Shown here: positions 34,367-43,900 of the stretch, one piece after another | Layout of the letters: the number at the start of each line of letters is the position of its first letter | Position numbering within the stretch: the stretch's first letter is position 1 | Source of the DNA: Propionibacterium sp. | Lineage (GTDB): Bacteria; Actinomycetota; Actinomycetes; Propionibacteriales; Propionibacteriaceae | NCBI GenBank assembly: GCA_012517965.1 | Contig: JAAYTZ010000132.1 | Coordinates: 1-44,070, forward strand | DNA: 44,070 nucleotides | Reading direction: 5' to 3' | Position numbers and translations under genes: made by a program | The notes under the pieces: model-generated | The model's database searches: none | What the model was told of the DNA's origin: nothing | The model's input: only the letters and a program-made list of their open reading frames with translations

Positions 34367-35723
34367 CCGCGGCGGGCGGGCGCGGGAAGCGCAGGATGAG
34401 CAGTCCGCCGGCCACCACGAGCACCGCGGGGATCAGGCCGGTCAGCCACACCAACGTCGTGACGGCGGCCGGGTCGCCCGGGCGCGTGGCGGCCGTGATG
34501 CCGCCCACGCCCAGCCCCCACCCCAGCAGGCCGCCGGCCAGCGCCTGCGCGACCTTCCGGCTGACCTGGTAGGTCGAGTAGACCGCCCCCGGGACCGCCA
34601 CGCCCGTCAGGCGCCGCCCGTGATCGACGCACTCGGCGGCCAGGGCGTACATGAGGGCGTTCAGCACCCCGACGCCCAGCCCCTGCACGGCGAAGCAGCC
34701 GAGCGCGAACGGGACACTGGTCGGGGCCACCGCGAGGCCCGCCATGCCCACGGCGCTCACGACGGCGCAGGCCAGGTAGACGCGCCGCAGTTCCCAGCGG
34801 GCCACCAGCCGCGGACCGAGCGGCACCATGACCAGCGACGTGGCGGCCGTCGCGACGGTGAGCAGGATCAGCAGGCCCGAGTCCCCCAGCACGAGGGTCA
34901 CGAAGTGCGCCTGGGCCGTGACGATGGCGAACTGGCCGGTCAGCAGCACCACCGAGGACGCGCACAGCACCAGCAGCGGCCGATTGGCCAGCACCGCGGC
35001 CCCCGTGTCCCGCAGCGACACCGCCTCCGTCGTCGTCCGGACCCGCTCGGGGCAGGTCCGGTAGCACGCCCCGTAGAGGGCCAGGCCCGCGACGACGAAC
35101 ACGCCGGCCACCGTCGTGAAGAACCGCTGCAGCGCCGCGGGGTCGGCCCCCAGGCGCGTGATCTGGGGGGCGACGACGGCGGCGAGCGCGATCTGGACGA
35201 GCATGACCGCGCCCATCCGGTAGGAGTTCAGGCCGACCCGCTCGACCGGGTCGACCGTCATCGCGGACGCCAGGGACGCGTACGGGATCGTCACGAGCGA
35301 GTAGAACAGCATCATGACGGCGCTCGTCGCCCACGCGTAGGCCAGGCGGACGCCGTAGGCGTCGACGGCGGGCACGCTGAAGGTCGCCACCGAGGCGACC
35401 AGCAACGGGGGCGACGCCCACAGCAGGTAGGGCCGGAACCGGCCCCGCGGCGACACCCGGGTGTCGATCAGCCGCCCGGCCAGCAGGTCGCAGGCCGCCG
35501 ACCACAGCCGCACCCCGAGCAGCAGGACGCCGACGTCGAACGGCGACAGCCGCGCCACGTTCGTGTAGTAGATGAGCAGGAACAGCGCCTGGAACGTGAA
35601 GACCAGGTTGTTCGCGACATCCCCGGCCGCGTACCCCAGATAGGACGCCGCCCCGAGCGGACGCCGACCGGCGGGTCGGCCGGTGTGCTGGCTGGTCGTG
35701 ATTCCCCCTTGGCTCCCGGCCAT
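34347..35723 (-). CDS. GPH-family sugar:cation symporter-like MFS transporter
   Basis: 458 residues from ATG 35723 (a GGGCGAGG stretch touches the start; the exact start is uncertain). About 12 membrane helices. The N-terminal RRPLGAASYLGYAAGDVANNLVF and GRLIDTRVSPRGRFRPYL are the GPH (MelB-like) signatures. Later blocks such as FYSLVTIPYASLASAMT are family-like. Probable substrate: a glycoside or related small molecule coupled to Na+ or H+, not identifiable. It lies 62 bases downstream of the oxidoreductase operon on the same strand with no visible terminator, so it may be its last gene. Confidence 0.82.
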   Translation of the reverse strand: MAGSQGGITTSQHTGRPAGRRPLGAASYLGYAAGDVANNLVFTFQALFLLIYYTNVARLSPFDVGVLLLGVRLWSAACDLLAGRLIDTRVSPRGRFRPYLLWASPPLLVASVATFSVPAVDAYGVRLAYAWATSAVMMLFYSLVTIPYASLASAMTVDPVERVGLNSYRMGAVMLVQIALAAVVAPQITRLGADPAALQRFFTTVAGVFVVAGLALYGACYRTCPERVRTTTEAVSLRDTGAAVLANRPLLVLCASSVVLLTGQFAIVTAQAHFVTLVLGDSGLLILLTVATAATSLVMVPLGPRLVARWELRRVYLACAVVSAVGMAGLAVAPTSVPFALGCFAVQGLGVGVLNALMYALAAECVDHGRRLTGVAVPGAVYSTYQVSRKVAQALAGGLLGWGLGVGGITAATRPGDPAAVTTLVWLTGLIPAVLVVAGGLLILRFPRPPAAVTPAGR

Positions 35724-35785
35724 CCTCGCCCAGCTCCCGGCGACGCCCCCGCTCGTCCCGGAGTGCGGCCCCCCGCCCGGACGCC

Positions 35786-36373
35786 CTACCGGGGCACGCT
35801 CGGCTCCGTCGGCCGGTGCGCGGCCCCCTCCTGGGCCGCGATCGCCTCGGCCCCCAGCGCGAACGCGCGCCGGTTGGCGTCCATGAGGTGGGCCTTCGCC
35901 CCGCCCAGCTTCGCCTCCAGCGCGTGCAGCACGCTGGCCGACCCGACGCAGTGCGTCATCTCGGTGAACGCCCCCAACATCACCAGGTTGGTCGTCTTGA
36001 GGTCGCCCGCCGCGACCGCCAGCTCGGTGGCGGGGACGTAGAAGGCGCGGACGTCGGTCCGTTCGACGCGCGTGTTGACCATCGAGGTGTTGATGAGCGC
36101 GAACCCACCGGGCACCAGGTCGGCCACGAACTTCATCGACGGGACGTTCATGATGAGGACGCTGGTGGCGTCGCCGTGGACGACCGGGCTCGCGATCGGG
36201 GCGTCGTCGACGATCACGTTGCAGTTGGCCGTGCCGCCCCGCATCGCCGGGCCGTAGGACGGCAGCCACGTCACCTGCCGGCCCTCGTCCAGGGCCGCCT
36301 GCGCGAGCAGCTGGCCCATCGTCAGGATCCCCTGGCCGCCGAAGCCGGCGATGATGATCCGCTCGTTGTGCAT
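35786..36373 (-). CDS. 2-oxoacid:ferredoxin oxidoreductase, gamma subunit
   Basis: 195 residues from ATG 36373; GGAGGAG lies 5 bases upstream and the beta stop 2 bases before the ATG. The motif IIIAGFGGQGILTMGQLLA begins the gamma domain, with YGPAMRGGTANCNVIV later, typical of the VOR/KOR gamma chain. It completes the alpha-beta-gamma-delta enzyme. Free of cysteine clusters, it forms part of the CoA-binding/architectural region. End of the coupled operon. Confidence 0.9.
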   Translation of the reverse strand: MHNERIIIAGFGGQGILTMGQLLAQAALDEGRQVTWLPSYGPAMRGGTANCNVIVDDAPIASPVVHGDATSVLIMNVPSMKFVADLVPGGFALINTSMVNTRVERTDVRAFYVPATELAVAAGDLKTTNLVMLGAFTEMTHCVGSASVLHALEAKLGGAKAHLMDANRRAFALGAEAIAAQEGAAHRPTEPSVPR

Positions 36374-36375
36374 GG

Positions 36376-37151
<776 letters not shown>

Positions 37152-37152
<1 letters not shown>

Positions 37153-38267
37153 CACCGGCCCCCCTTCTCGTCGCCGACCGACACGTGGGGGACGTCCCCC
37201 GCGTGGTGCTCGGCCAGGATGTGCCGCACGGTGTCGGCGATCACCTGCGGCAGCGGGATCATCCCGCCGGTGCGGCCGAGGAAGTGCACGGTGCGGCGTC
37301 CCTCGTTGGCGATGCGCACGTCGTCGATCATCTGGCCCATGCTCATCTCCACCACGAGCAGGTTCGCGACCCGATCGGGCAGCCGGCGGAGGCTCTCGGC
37401 CGGGAACGGGAACAGGGTGATCGGCCGGATCAGCCCCACCCGGACGCCCTCGGCGGCGAGCGCCGCGATCGCCGACTTCACGATCCGGGCCGTGGTGCCG
37501 TAGGCCACGACGACCAGGTCGGCGTCCTCGACGCGGTACTCCTCGACGAGCACCTCCCGCTCGCGCATCCGTTCGTACTTGGCGAACAGGTCGAGGATGT
37601 GGTGCTCGAGCACCTCCGGCTTGAGGAACAGCGAGTTGATGATCGAGCGGCTCCCCGGGTGGTCGCGCGTGCCCGTGGTCGCCCAGGTCTTGGGGGGCAG
37701 GGCCGGGTCGGGCGGCCGCTCGACGATCTCGACCGGCTCCATGATCTGGCCCAGCATGCCGTCGCCCACGATCATCACCGGGTTGCGGTACTCGTCGGCC
37801 TTGTCGAACGCCAACGCGACGAGCTCGGCCATCTCCTGCACCGTCGACGGGGCGTACACGAGCAGCTTGTAGTCGCCGTCCCCGCCGCCCCGCGTCGACT
37901 GGTGGTAGTCGCTCTGGGCCGGCTGGATGCCGCCCAGTCCCGGGCCGCCGCGCACGATGTTGACGATCACGCTGGGCAACTCGGCGCCGGCCAGGTACGA
38001 GATGCCCTCCTGCATGAGGGCGATGCCCGGCGACGACGAGCCCGTCATCACCCGGGCGCCCGCTCCCGCGGCGCCGTAGCACATGTTGATCGCGGCGACC
38101 TCGCTCTCCGACTGCAGGAACACCCCGCCGACCTTCGGCAGGTGCACGCTCATGTACTCGAGCAGCTCGCTCTGCGGGGTGATCGGGTAACCGAAGTAGT
38201 GCCGGCAGCCGGCGGCGATCGCCGCGGCGCCGACCGCTTCGTTGCCCTTCATGAGGACCCGCGCCAT
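37152..38267 (-). CDS. 2-oxoacid:ferredoxin oxidoreductase, alpha subunit (VorB-like)
   Basis: 371 residues. Opens MARVLMKGNEAVGAAAIAAG and YFGYPITPQSELLEYM, with MTGSSSPGIALMQEGISYLAGAELP, then GPGLGGIQPAQSDYHQ and the C-terminal Rossmann part (VAYGTTARIVKSAI...MGQMIDDVRI). These are shared by VorB and KorA; the length (about 370) and short linker fit VorB-type better than the fused gamma-alpha KorA of aerobic actinobacteria. It binds the pyrimidine side of TPP with beta. The ferredoxin-like delta ends 9 bases upstream. Confidence 0.9.
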
Positions 38268-38276
38268 GACCCCTCC

Positions 38277-38498
38277 TCAGAACTTCTCGACGGTGATGAC
38301 CTGGTCGGGGCACATGACCGCGCACAGGGCGCAGCCGATGCAGTCGTCCTCCCGGCCCTCGACGACGTGGGCCGGGTGGTACCCCTTCCGGTTGATGGTG
38401 GCGGTGTCGAGCTCCAGCATGTGCTCCGGGCACACCGAGACGCACAGCCCGCACCCCTTGCAGAGGTCGCGGTCGAACGCGACCCTCCCCTTCGCCAT
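38277..38498 (-). CDS. 2x[4Fe-4S] ferredoxin-like delta subunit
   Basis: 73 residues from ATG 38498 (GGAGGGGAG upstream). Two complete cluster motifs: C13, C16, C19 and C23 in CKGCGLCVSVCP and C53, C56, C59 and C63 in CIGCALCAVMCP. It passes electrons from the TPP enzyme to a soluble ferredoxin. Presence of this subunit as a separate gene shows an anaerobic-style four-subunit enzyme. Confidence 0.93.
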   Translation of the reverse strand: MAKGRVAFDRDLCKGCGLCVSVCPEHMLELDTATINRKGYHPAHVVEGREDDCIGCALCAVMCPDQVITVEKF

Positions 38499-38515
38499 GT
38501 CGGCTCCCCTCCCTG

Positions 38516-39256
38516 TCACATCCAGTCCTCGCGCAGGTGCGGCCCCACGGCCACCGCCTCGATCGGACGCCCCCGGTCCAGCAGCGCCCCCGCGGGCAGC
38601 CCGGCGAGGGCGTCCGGGATCGCCGCCACGTACCGGATCGGCAGCCCGGTCAGCCCCGCCACCTCACGGCACAGCGCCAGCCCGGCCAGCACGTGGGCCG
38701 GCGTCGTCTCCCGCAGCAGGTGCGTCGCCGAGACCAGCCCGGACGGCGTCAGTCCCGTCGCCGCCGCGATCCGGTCGAGGTGCCGGAGGACGCCGGCGGC
38801 GTCCCGGGTCTCGGGGCGGTGGGCGTTGACGACGATGAGCAGCTCGTAGCCGCGTCGCCGCAGGTCGGCCCGGAGCTGGACGGCGACCCGGGCGCCCACG
38901 TCGTCGCCGCCGAGGTCGACGATCACGTCGGTCGTGGGGTCGGCGATGGGGGCCCGAACCTCGGGGGCGATCGCCGGGATCTCGACGGTGGCGACGTGCC
39001 CCAGGCTCGAGCTGATCACCCGCACGCCGGCCGCCTCCAGCAGGCCGGCGCGCTCCCGCGACCGGAAGTAGGGGTTCACGATGTCGAGGTCGACCAGGGC
39101 GACGCGACGGCCACGGGCGGCGTCCCGGAGCGCCAGGCTCACCGCGAACTCGGTCTTGCCGCTGCCGTAGTGGCCGGCGATCACGCGCACGGGCGTCGGG
39201 CCGGACGCCGCGGCGTCCGGGGCGGGGGCCGGGCGGGGGTCAGCGGGGCGGGCCAT
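38516..39256 (-). CDS. P-loop ATPase of the MinD/CobQ-like class, linked to 2-oxoacid oxidoreductase
   Basis: 246 residues. Walker A in GHYGSGKTE (28-36), second motif VDLDIVNPYFRSRE (55-68) and VDLGGDDVGAR (113-123, Walker B-like) are all conserved. From memory, NYGSGKTE...LVDLDIVNPYFRSRE proteins are common in clostridial oxidoreductase clusters, but I know of no demonstrated function. There is an extra N-terminal Pro/Ala tail of about 20 residues. No membrane helix and no DNA-binding domain are seen. It starts inside the butyrate kinase end (17-base overlap) and precedes the ferredoxin gene by 17 bases. Candidate role: maturation, metal/cluster insertion or CoA-pool sensing; all are speculation. 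Confidence 0.78.
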   Translation of the reverse strand: MARPADPRPAPAPDAAASGPTPVRVIAGHYGSGKTEFAVSLALRDAARGRRVALVDLDIVNPYFRSRERAGLLEAAGVRVISSSLGHVATVEIPAIAPEVRAPIADPTTDVIVDLGGDDVGARVAVQLRADLRRRGYELLIVVNAHRPETRDAAGVLRHLDRIAAATGLTPSGLVSATHLLRETTPAHVLAGLALCREVAGLTGLPIRYVAAIPDALAGLPAGALLDRGRPIEAVAVGPHLREDWM

Positions 39257-40316
39257 AGCGTCGGGCCTTCTCCTGGCCCCGCAGCACGCGGAGGGCGCCC
39301 TCGGCGAGCGCCAGCAGTTCGTCCTCGCCGGGGTAGACGACCACCGGGGCGACGAACCGTACCCGTTCGGTGATCGCGGCGACGAGCTGCTCGTCGTGGG
39401 CGAGGCCCCCGGTCAGCACGACGGCGTCCACGGCGCCGCGCAGCACCGCCGCGCAGGAGCCGATCTCCTTGGCGACCTGGTAGGCCAGGGCGTCCAGGAC
39501 GAGGAGGGCGGTCGCGTCGCCAGCGTCCGCGCGCGCCCGGGCCACCCGGGCGTCGTTGGTGCCCAGCAACGACACGAGCCCGCCGCGGCCCGCCAGCAGC
39601 CGCCGGCACTCCTCGGGGGAGTAGCGGCCGGACAGGCAGAGCTGCGCCCAGGCCGCGGTCGGCAGCCCGCCCGCCCGTTCGGGGGCGAACGGCCCGTCGC
39701 CGTTCAGGGCGTTGTTCACGTCGACGACCCAGCCCTGGTGGTGGGCGCCGACCGAGATGCCGCCGCCGAGGTGGGCGACGATCAGGTTGACCTCGTCGTA
39801 GCGGCAGTGATGCTCGCGGGCGTACCGGCGCCCGACGGCCTTGGCGTTGAGGGCGTGGAAGATGCTGCGCCGCTCGATCTCGGGGTGGCCGCTGAGGCGG
39901 GCCAGCGGGTCGAGCTCGTCGACCATGACGGGGTCGACGATGAAGGCGGGCACCCCCCACAGCCGGCCCAACCGGTCGGCCAGCACCGCCCCGAGGTTCG
40001 AGGCGTGCTCGCCCATCGGGCTGGTGGTGACGTCGGCGAGCAGCCGCTCGTTGACGGCGTAGGTGCCGCTCCGGATCGGGCGGGTCAGCCCGCCGCGGCC
40101 CACCACCGCCGCCAGGTCGCCGGTCGGCACGTCGGCCTCGTCGAGCAGGCCCAGCACCGTGCGGTACCGCAGGTCGGCCTGGTCGATCACCCGCGCGAAG
40201 CCGGCCAGCTCCTCGGGTGGGTGGTGGACGACGCCCGCGTAGAGCTCGGTGAGGTCGTCGAACAGCCCGACCTTCGTCGAGGTGCTGCCCGGGTTGAGGC
40301 ACAGGACGCGGGTCAT
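39240..40316 (-). CDS. buk: Butyrate kinase (branched-chain fatty-acid kinase)
   Basis: 358 residues, full length. ASKHA phosphate motif 1 is VLCLNPGSTSTKVGLF; GRGGLTRP, VAHLGGGISVGAHHQG, LVSLLGTNDAR and the C-terminal LTGGLAHD...YPGEDELLALAEGA are all present. Reaction: acyl-phosphate plus ADP to acid plus ATP. With ptb upstream (overlap ATGA, 40316-40313) and the oxidoreductase downstream, substrate level phosphorylation on isobutyryl-, isovaleryl- or 2-methylbutyryl-phosphate is the likeliest use. N-terminal and C-terminal domains are intact, unlike the fragment at 41248-41751. Confidence 0.93.
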   Translation of the reverse strand: MTRVLCLNPGSTSTKVGLFDDLTELYAGVVHHPPEELAGFARVIDQADLRYRTVLGLLDEADVPTGDLAAVVGRGGLTRPIRSGTYAVNERLLADVTTSPMGEHASNLGAVLADRLGRLWGVPAFIVDPVMVDELDPLARLSGHPEIERRSIFHALNAKAVGRRYAREHHCRYDEVNLIVAHLGGGISVGAHHQGWVVDVNNALNGDGPFAPERAGGLPTAAWAQLCLSGRYSPEECRRLLAGRGGLVSLLGTNDARVARARADAGDATALLVLDALAYQVAKEIGSCAAVLRGAVDAVVLTGGLAHDEQLVAAITERVRFVAPVVVYPGEDELLALAEGALRVLRGQEKARRYGPPR

Positions 40317-41251
40317 CGGTCCGCTCCCGTCGCGGGGGGCGCGGCCGCGTCGGCGGCGGCCTGGGCGGCGCCGACCAGCACCGCCAGGGCGATCGAGTTC
40401 AGCCGGGCCAACTCGTCGTCGGCGCGCGAGGTGACGACCATCGGACGCCGCCCGCCCACCACGAGCCCGGCCCCCTGGGCCCGGCCCAGGAACATCAGCG
40501 TCTTGTAGCAGACGTTGCCCGACTCGATGCAGGGCATGAGCAGGACGTCTGCGTCCCCGGCGACCGGGTGGGTGATCCCCTTGAGGGCGGCCGAGGCGGG
40601 GTCGATGGCGTTGTCTACGGCCAGCGGACCGGCGACAAGGGCCCCGGGGATGGGGCGGGTGGCAAGAGCGGCGGCGTCCATGGTGGCGGGCATGCGCGGG
40701 GTGGCCTTCTCCTTGGCGGCGATCACCGCGACCTTGGCGGTCTCCACGCCCAGCGCCCGGGTGACGTCCAGGGCGTTGCGCAGGATCTGCTCCTTGGTGT
40801 CGAGGTCGGGGTGGATCACCAGCCCGCCGTCGGTGATGGCGAGCAGCTTCGGGTACCGGTCGGTCTCGACGAGCCCCACGTGGCTGAGGATGCGCCCGGC
40901 GCGCAGGCCATGGTCGTGGTCGAGCACGGCGTGGAGGAGGACGTTCGTGTCGAGCATCCCCTTCATCAGCGTGTCGGCCTGCCCCTCGGCGACCAGCCGG
41001 ACGGCGGTGACGGCCGCTTCCTCCGGGGTGGGGGCGTGCACGATCTCGTAGTGGGCGGGCTGGAGGCCGGCGGCGAGCAGCTCGCGCCGGACGGCGTCCG
41101 CGTCGCCGACGAGGATCGACGAGGCGATGTCGAGCCGGCGGGCGTCCTCGACGGCCCGCAGCACCTCGCCGTGCTCGGCGCGGGCGACCGCGATGCGCCG
41201 GTCGGGCAGCGACACCGCACGCTCGATGACCTCGCCGAAACGCCGGATCAT
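40313..41251 (-). CDS. ptb: Phosphate butyryltransferase
   Basis: 312 residues, normal for Ptb. RRIAVARAEHGEVLRAVEDA, ADTLMKGMLDTNVLLHAVLD, GLVIHPDLDTKEQILRNALDV, VAVIAAKEKATPRMPAT and CIESGNVCYKTLMFLGRAQGAGLVVGG are Ptb-type blocks rather than Pta ones. It transfers acyl from CoA to phosphate, giving the acyl-phosphate used by Buk. ATG 41251 overlaps the stop of the short kinase-like cistron by 4 bases (ATGA), and its own stop overlaps the buk start. Confidence 0.92.
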   Translation of the reverse strand: MIRRFGEVIERAVSLPDRRIAVARAEHGEVLRAVEDARRLDIASSILVGDADAVRRELLAAGLQPAHYEIVHAPTPEEAAVTAVRLVAEGQADTLMKGMLDTNVLLHAVLDHDHGLRAGRILSHVGLVETDRYPKLLAITDGGLVIHPDLDTKEQILRNALDVTRALGVETAKVAVIAAKEKATPRMPATMDAAALATRPIPGALVAGPLAVDNAIDPASAALKGITHPVAGDADVLLMPCIESGNVCYKTLMFLGRAQGAGLVVGGRRPMVVTSRADDELARLNSIALAVLVGAAQAAADAAAPPATGADR

Positions 41252-41751
41252 TGGGCCCCCTCCCCGTCGGGCGGATAGTCCAGCGCCGGCTCCAGGCCGT
41301 CGAGCACCCGGGCGGCGCCGGCCGCGAGGGCGTCCAGTTCGTGCTCGCCGGGGTACAGCCGCACCGGGGCGATCCAGGTCACCATGGGCAGCACTCCGGA
41401 GACGACCCGCAGGCTGTGCACCACCCCGCCGGTCAGCAGGATGGCGTCCACCCGGCCGGCGAGCACCGCCGCGTAGGCGCCGATCGCCTTGCCGATCTGG
41501 TAGGCCATCGCGTCGAGCACGTCGGCGGCCAGCCGGTCCCCGGCGTCGAGGGCGACGCGGGTCGAGCCGGCGCCGGGGTCGAGGGCCAGGATGCGGCGCG
41601 GCGCGCGCGGGCCGGGCGCCGCAACGGGGACGTGCCGGGGTTCGGCGCGGCCGCTCGCCGCGCCCTGGACCGTGGTGGGGCCCTCGCCGTCGCCCCCGCT
41701 GGTGGCGGGGCCTCCGGTGGCGGTCACCACCGCTCCCTCGCGATGGATCAC
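41248..41751 (-). CDS. Truncated butyrate-kinase-like protein (C-terminal part only), first cistron of the operon
   Basis: About 167 residues from GTG 41751, preferred because TACGCT ends 6 bases upstream; GTG 41730 (after GAGGGAGC) is the alternative. Residues about 1-55 are low-complexity Gly/Ala/Pro. From about 62 the sequence matches the last 110 residues of the full Buk beside it: DAGDRLAADVLDAMAYQIGK, VDAILLTGGVVHS and LYPGEHELDALAAGAARVL. The N-terminal phosphate-1 motif and the substrate-binding half are missing, so kinase activity is very unlikely. The stop overlaps the ptb start in ATGA, which argues that the reading frame is maintained. It could be a decaying duplicate, a Buk partner or a coupling leader. 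Confidence 0.65.
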   Translation of the reverse strand: MIHREGAVVTATGGPATSGGDGEGPTTVQGAASGRAEPRHVPVAAPGPRAPRRILALDPGAGSTRVALDAGDRLAADVLDAMAYQIGKAIGAYAAVLAGRVDAILLTGGVVHSLRVVSGVLPMVTWIAPVRLYPGEHELDALAAGAARVLDGLEPALDYPPDGEGAQ

Positions 41752-41757
41752 CCGTCG

Positions 41758-41763
41758 AGCGTA
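41758..41763 (-). promoter_or_regulatory. Candidate -10 of the ptb-buk-oxidoreductase operon
   Basis: TACGCT on the minus strand, 6 bases before GTG 41751. It fits TANNNT and the leaderless spacing; the -35 is weak. It would drive about 6 kb. Confidence 0.5.
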
Positions 41764-41927
41764 ACCCCGCCGGCGGCGCGGCACTGCTCCACGGCCGGGC
41801 CCCGGCCGGTCAGTTTTCACAGCCTCGGGGCGGCGGGCGCCCGGCGCCCCGGACGGCTCGCGCGCGGCGTCCCCGCCGGGTAGCGTGGAGGCACCCCGAC
41901 CCGCCGGCGCCGCACCCGAGGAACCCC

Positions 41928-43652
41928 ATGACCACTGAGCCTGTTCGCCCCACCCAGAACTTGAACGATCCAAACTGGTGGCGGCGTGCCGTCGTCTACC
42001 AGATCTATCCCCGCTCCTTCGCCGACGCGAACGGCGACGGCACGGGCGACGTCCGCGGCATGATCGAGAAGCTGCCCTACCTCGCCGACCTGGGCGTGGA
42101 CGCCGTGTGGGTCAGCCCCTGGTACCCGTCCCCGCTGCTCGACGGCGGCTACGACGTGGCCGACTACCGCGACATCTCCCCCGACTTCGGCACGCTGGCC
42201 GACGCCGACGAGTTCATCGCCCGGGCGCACGAGCTGGGCCTGCGGGTGTTCATCGACCTCGTGCCCAACCACTCCTCGTGGGAGCACCCCTGGTTCAAGG
42301 CCGCCCTCGCCGCCGCCCCCGGCTCGCCCGAACGCGACCTCTACATCTTCCGCGACGGCAAGGGCGAGAACGGCGACGTGCCCCCCACCAACTGGGGCAG
42401 CGTCTTCGGCGGCTCGGCCTGGCACCGCACCACGGACGCCGACGGGAACCCCGGCCAGTGGTACCTGCACATGTTCGACATCTCCCAGCCCGACTGGAAC
42501 TGGGAGAACCCGGCCGTGGTCGAGGAGTTCCACAGCATCCTTCGGTTCTGGTTCGACCGGGGCATCGACGGCTTCCGGGTCGACGTCGCCGACTCGATGG
42601 CGAAGGACCAGAGCTTCCCCGACGTCCCGATCAACCCGGCCACCGGCTGGGGCACCAACGACAAGTACGTCGGCGCGCCCCTGTGGGACCAGCCGAAGGT
42701 CGCCGACATCCAGCGCGGCTGGCGGCGGGTGGCCGACGAGTACAGCGCGACCCCGCTCGGGGGGCGGGTCTTCGTCGCCGAGGCGTACCTCGACCCCGTC
42801 GAGCGACTCGTCGAGTACGTCGCCCCCGGGCGCCTGCACACCACGTTCAACTTCGACGCGCTGCTGTCGGAGTGGTCGGCCGCCTCGCAGCGCGTCGTGA
42901 TCGACCGCACGCTGGCCGCCCACGAGGCGGTGGGGGCGCCGACGACCTGGGTGCTGGGCAACCACGACAACACCCGGGTCGTCACCCGCTACGGCAAGCC
43001 CGTCACCGGCCTCGACTTCTCCTCGCACGACGAACTGGAGGAGCCGATCGAGCTCACCACCCGGCTGCACGGCCTGCCCACCGACATCGCCCTCGGTCGC
43101 CGCCGCGCTCGCGCCGCCGCGCTGCTGGAGCTGGGCCTCCCGGGCGGGGCCTACATCTACCAGGGCGAGGAGCTTGGGCTCGAGGAGGTCGAGGACCTGC
43201 CCGAGGACCTGCTGCAGGACCCGACCTGGGAGCGCTCCGGCCACCGGATGCGCGGCCGCGACGGCTGCCGGGTGCCGCTGCCGTGGTCCGGCGACGCCGC
43301 CCCGTACGGCTTCGGCACGGACGCCGCCGCGACCTGGCTGCCCCAGCCCGCCTCGTGGCGCGGCCTGACGGCCGCCGACCAGGACGCCGACCCGTCCTCG
43401 ATGCTGAACCTCTACCGGGCCGCGCTGCGTCAGCGGCGCACCCAGCCGGAGTTCACCGACGGGCGACTCGCCTGGCACGCGCTCGACGGCGGCGACGTGC
43501 TGGCGTTCACCCGCGGCGAGGGCGTCCTCGTGCTGGTGAACTTCGGCGCCGAGCCGGTGCCCCTGCCGGCCGGCGAGGTGCTGGTCGCGTCGGTGGCTGT
43601 CGGCGACGGTTCCCTCCCGACGGACGCGGCCCTCTGGCTCCGCCTGGCGTAG
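41928..43652 (+). CDS. GH13 alpha-glucosidase (oligo-1,6-glucosidase-like)
   Basis: 574 residues from ATG 41928 with GAGGAA 4 bases upstream. The TIM-barrel regions are complete: DLVPNHSSWEHPWF, FRVDVADSM with nucleophile D219, FVAEAYL with acid/base E285 and LGNHDNTR with transition-state D347; the opening WWRRAVVYQIYPRSF is typical. A C-terminal beta domain follows (about 490-574). No signal peptide, so it acts on imported maltose/isomaltose-type sugars in the cytoplasm. Alternatives such as trehalose synthase or sucrose hydrolase cannot be excluded by eye. TAGCGT (41881-41886) may be its -10. Confidence 0.9.
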   Translation: MTTEPVRPTQNLNDPNWWRRAVVYQIYPRSFADANGDGTGDVRGMIEKLPYLADLGVDAVWVSPWYPSPLLDGGYDVADYRDISPDFGTLADADEFIARAHELGLRVFIDLVPNHSSWEHPWFKAALAAAPGSPERDLYIFRDGKGENGDVPPTNWGSVFGGSAWHRTTDADGNPGQWYLHMFDISQPDWNWENPAVVEEFHSILRFWFDRGIDGFRVDVADSMAKDQSFPDVPINPATGWGTNDKYVGAPLWDQPKVADIQRGWRRVADEYSATPLGGRVFVAEAYLDPVERLVEYVAPGRLHTTFNFDALLSEWSAASQRVVIDRTLAAHEAVGAPTTWVLGNHDNTRVVTRYGKPVTGLDFSSHDELEEPIELTTRLHGLPTDIALGRRRARAAALLELGLPGGAYIYQGEELGLEEVEDLPEDLLQDPTWERSGHRMRGRDGCRVPLPWSGDAAPYGFGTDAAATWLPQPASWRGLTAADQDADPSSMLNLYRAALRQRRTQPEFTDGRLAWHALDGGDVLAFTRGEGVLVLVNFGAEPVPLPAGEVLVASVAVGDGSLPTDAALWLRLA

Positions 43653-43845
43653 TCGCGCCGGGGCGTCCGGCTCGTCGAACGGCCCGGTGACGCCCCTGTG
43701 GTGGGCTGGGCTCTCTCAGCGGGAACCCCGGCCCCACCAGGGCGAACGCCGGCCCGCGGACCAAGGGCCGCGTCCTACCGCGGGAGGCCCGGCCGGCCTG
43801 CGCCGAGCGCCTGCGGGGGGCCACCAAAGGGCGCACAATGAGGAA

Positions 43846-43871
43846 GCCCGCGATCGACGGGGATCGCGGGC
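43846..43871 (+). other. Hairpin in the leader before the last gene
   Basis: 10-bp perfect stem GCCCGCGATC / GATCGCGGGC (43846-43855 with 43862-43871) and a 6-base loop, 29 bases before GTG 43901. No T-run follows; it could be a weak terminator of the glucosidase gene or a leader structure. In the rest of the 248-base gap (43653-43900) I see nothing else. Confidence 0.45.
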
Positions 43872-43900
43872 AGCTGGACACGGCAGACCGGAGGATCGCA

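Noticed and set aside
39201-39220. Perfect 20-base palindrome CCGGACGCCGCGGCGTCCGG
   Set aside because: Inside the coding start of the P-loop ATPase, encoding an Ala/Pro linker. GGCGTCC-type words are frequent here and expected from GC content and codon bias; without a count this is not a signal.
41560-41600. LDPGAGSTR in the kinase fragment as a surviving N-terminal phosphate-1 motif of butyrate kinase
   Set aside because: It aligns better with the LLGTNDAR region just before the C-terminal part of the full enzyme; the resemblance to LNPGSTSTK is probably chance.
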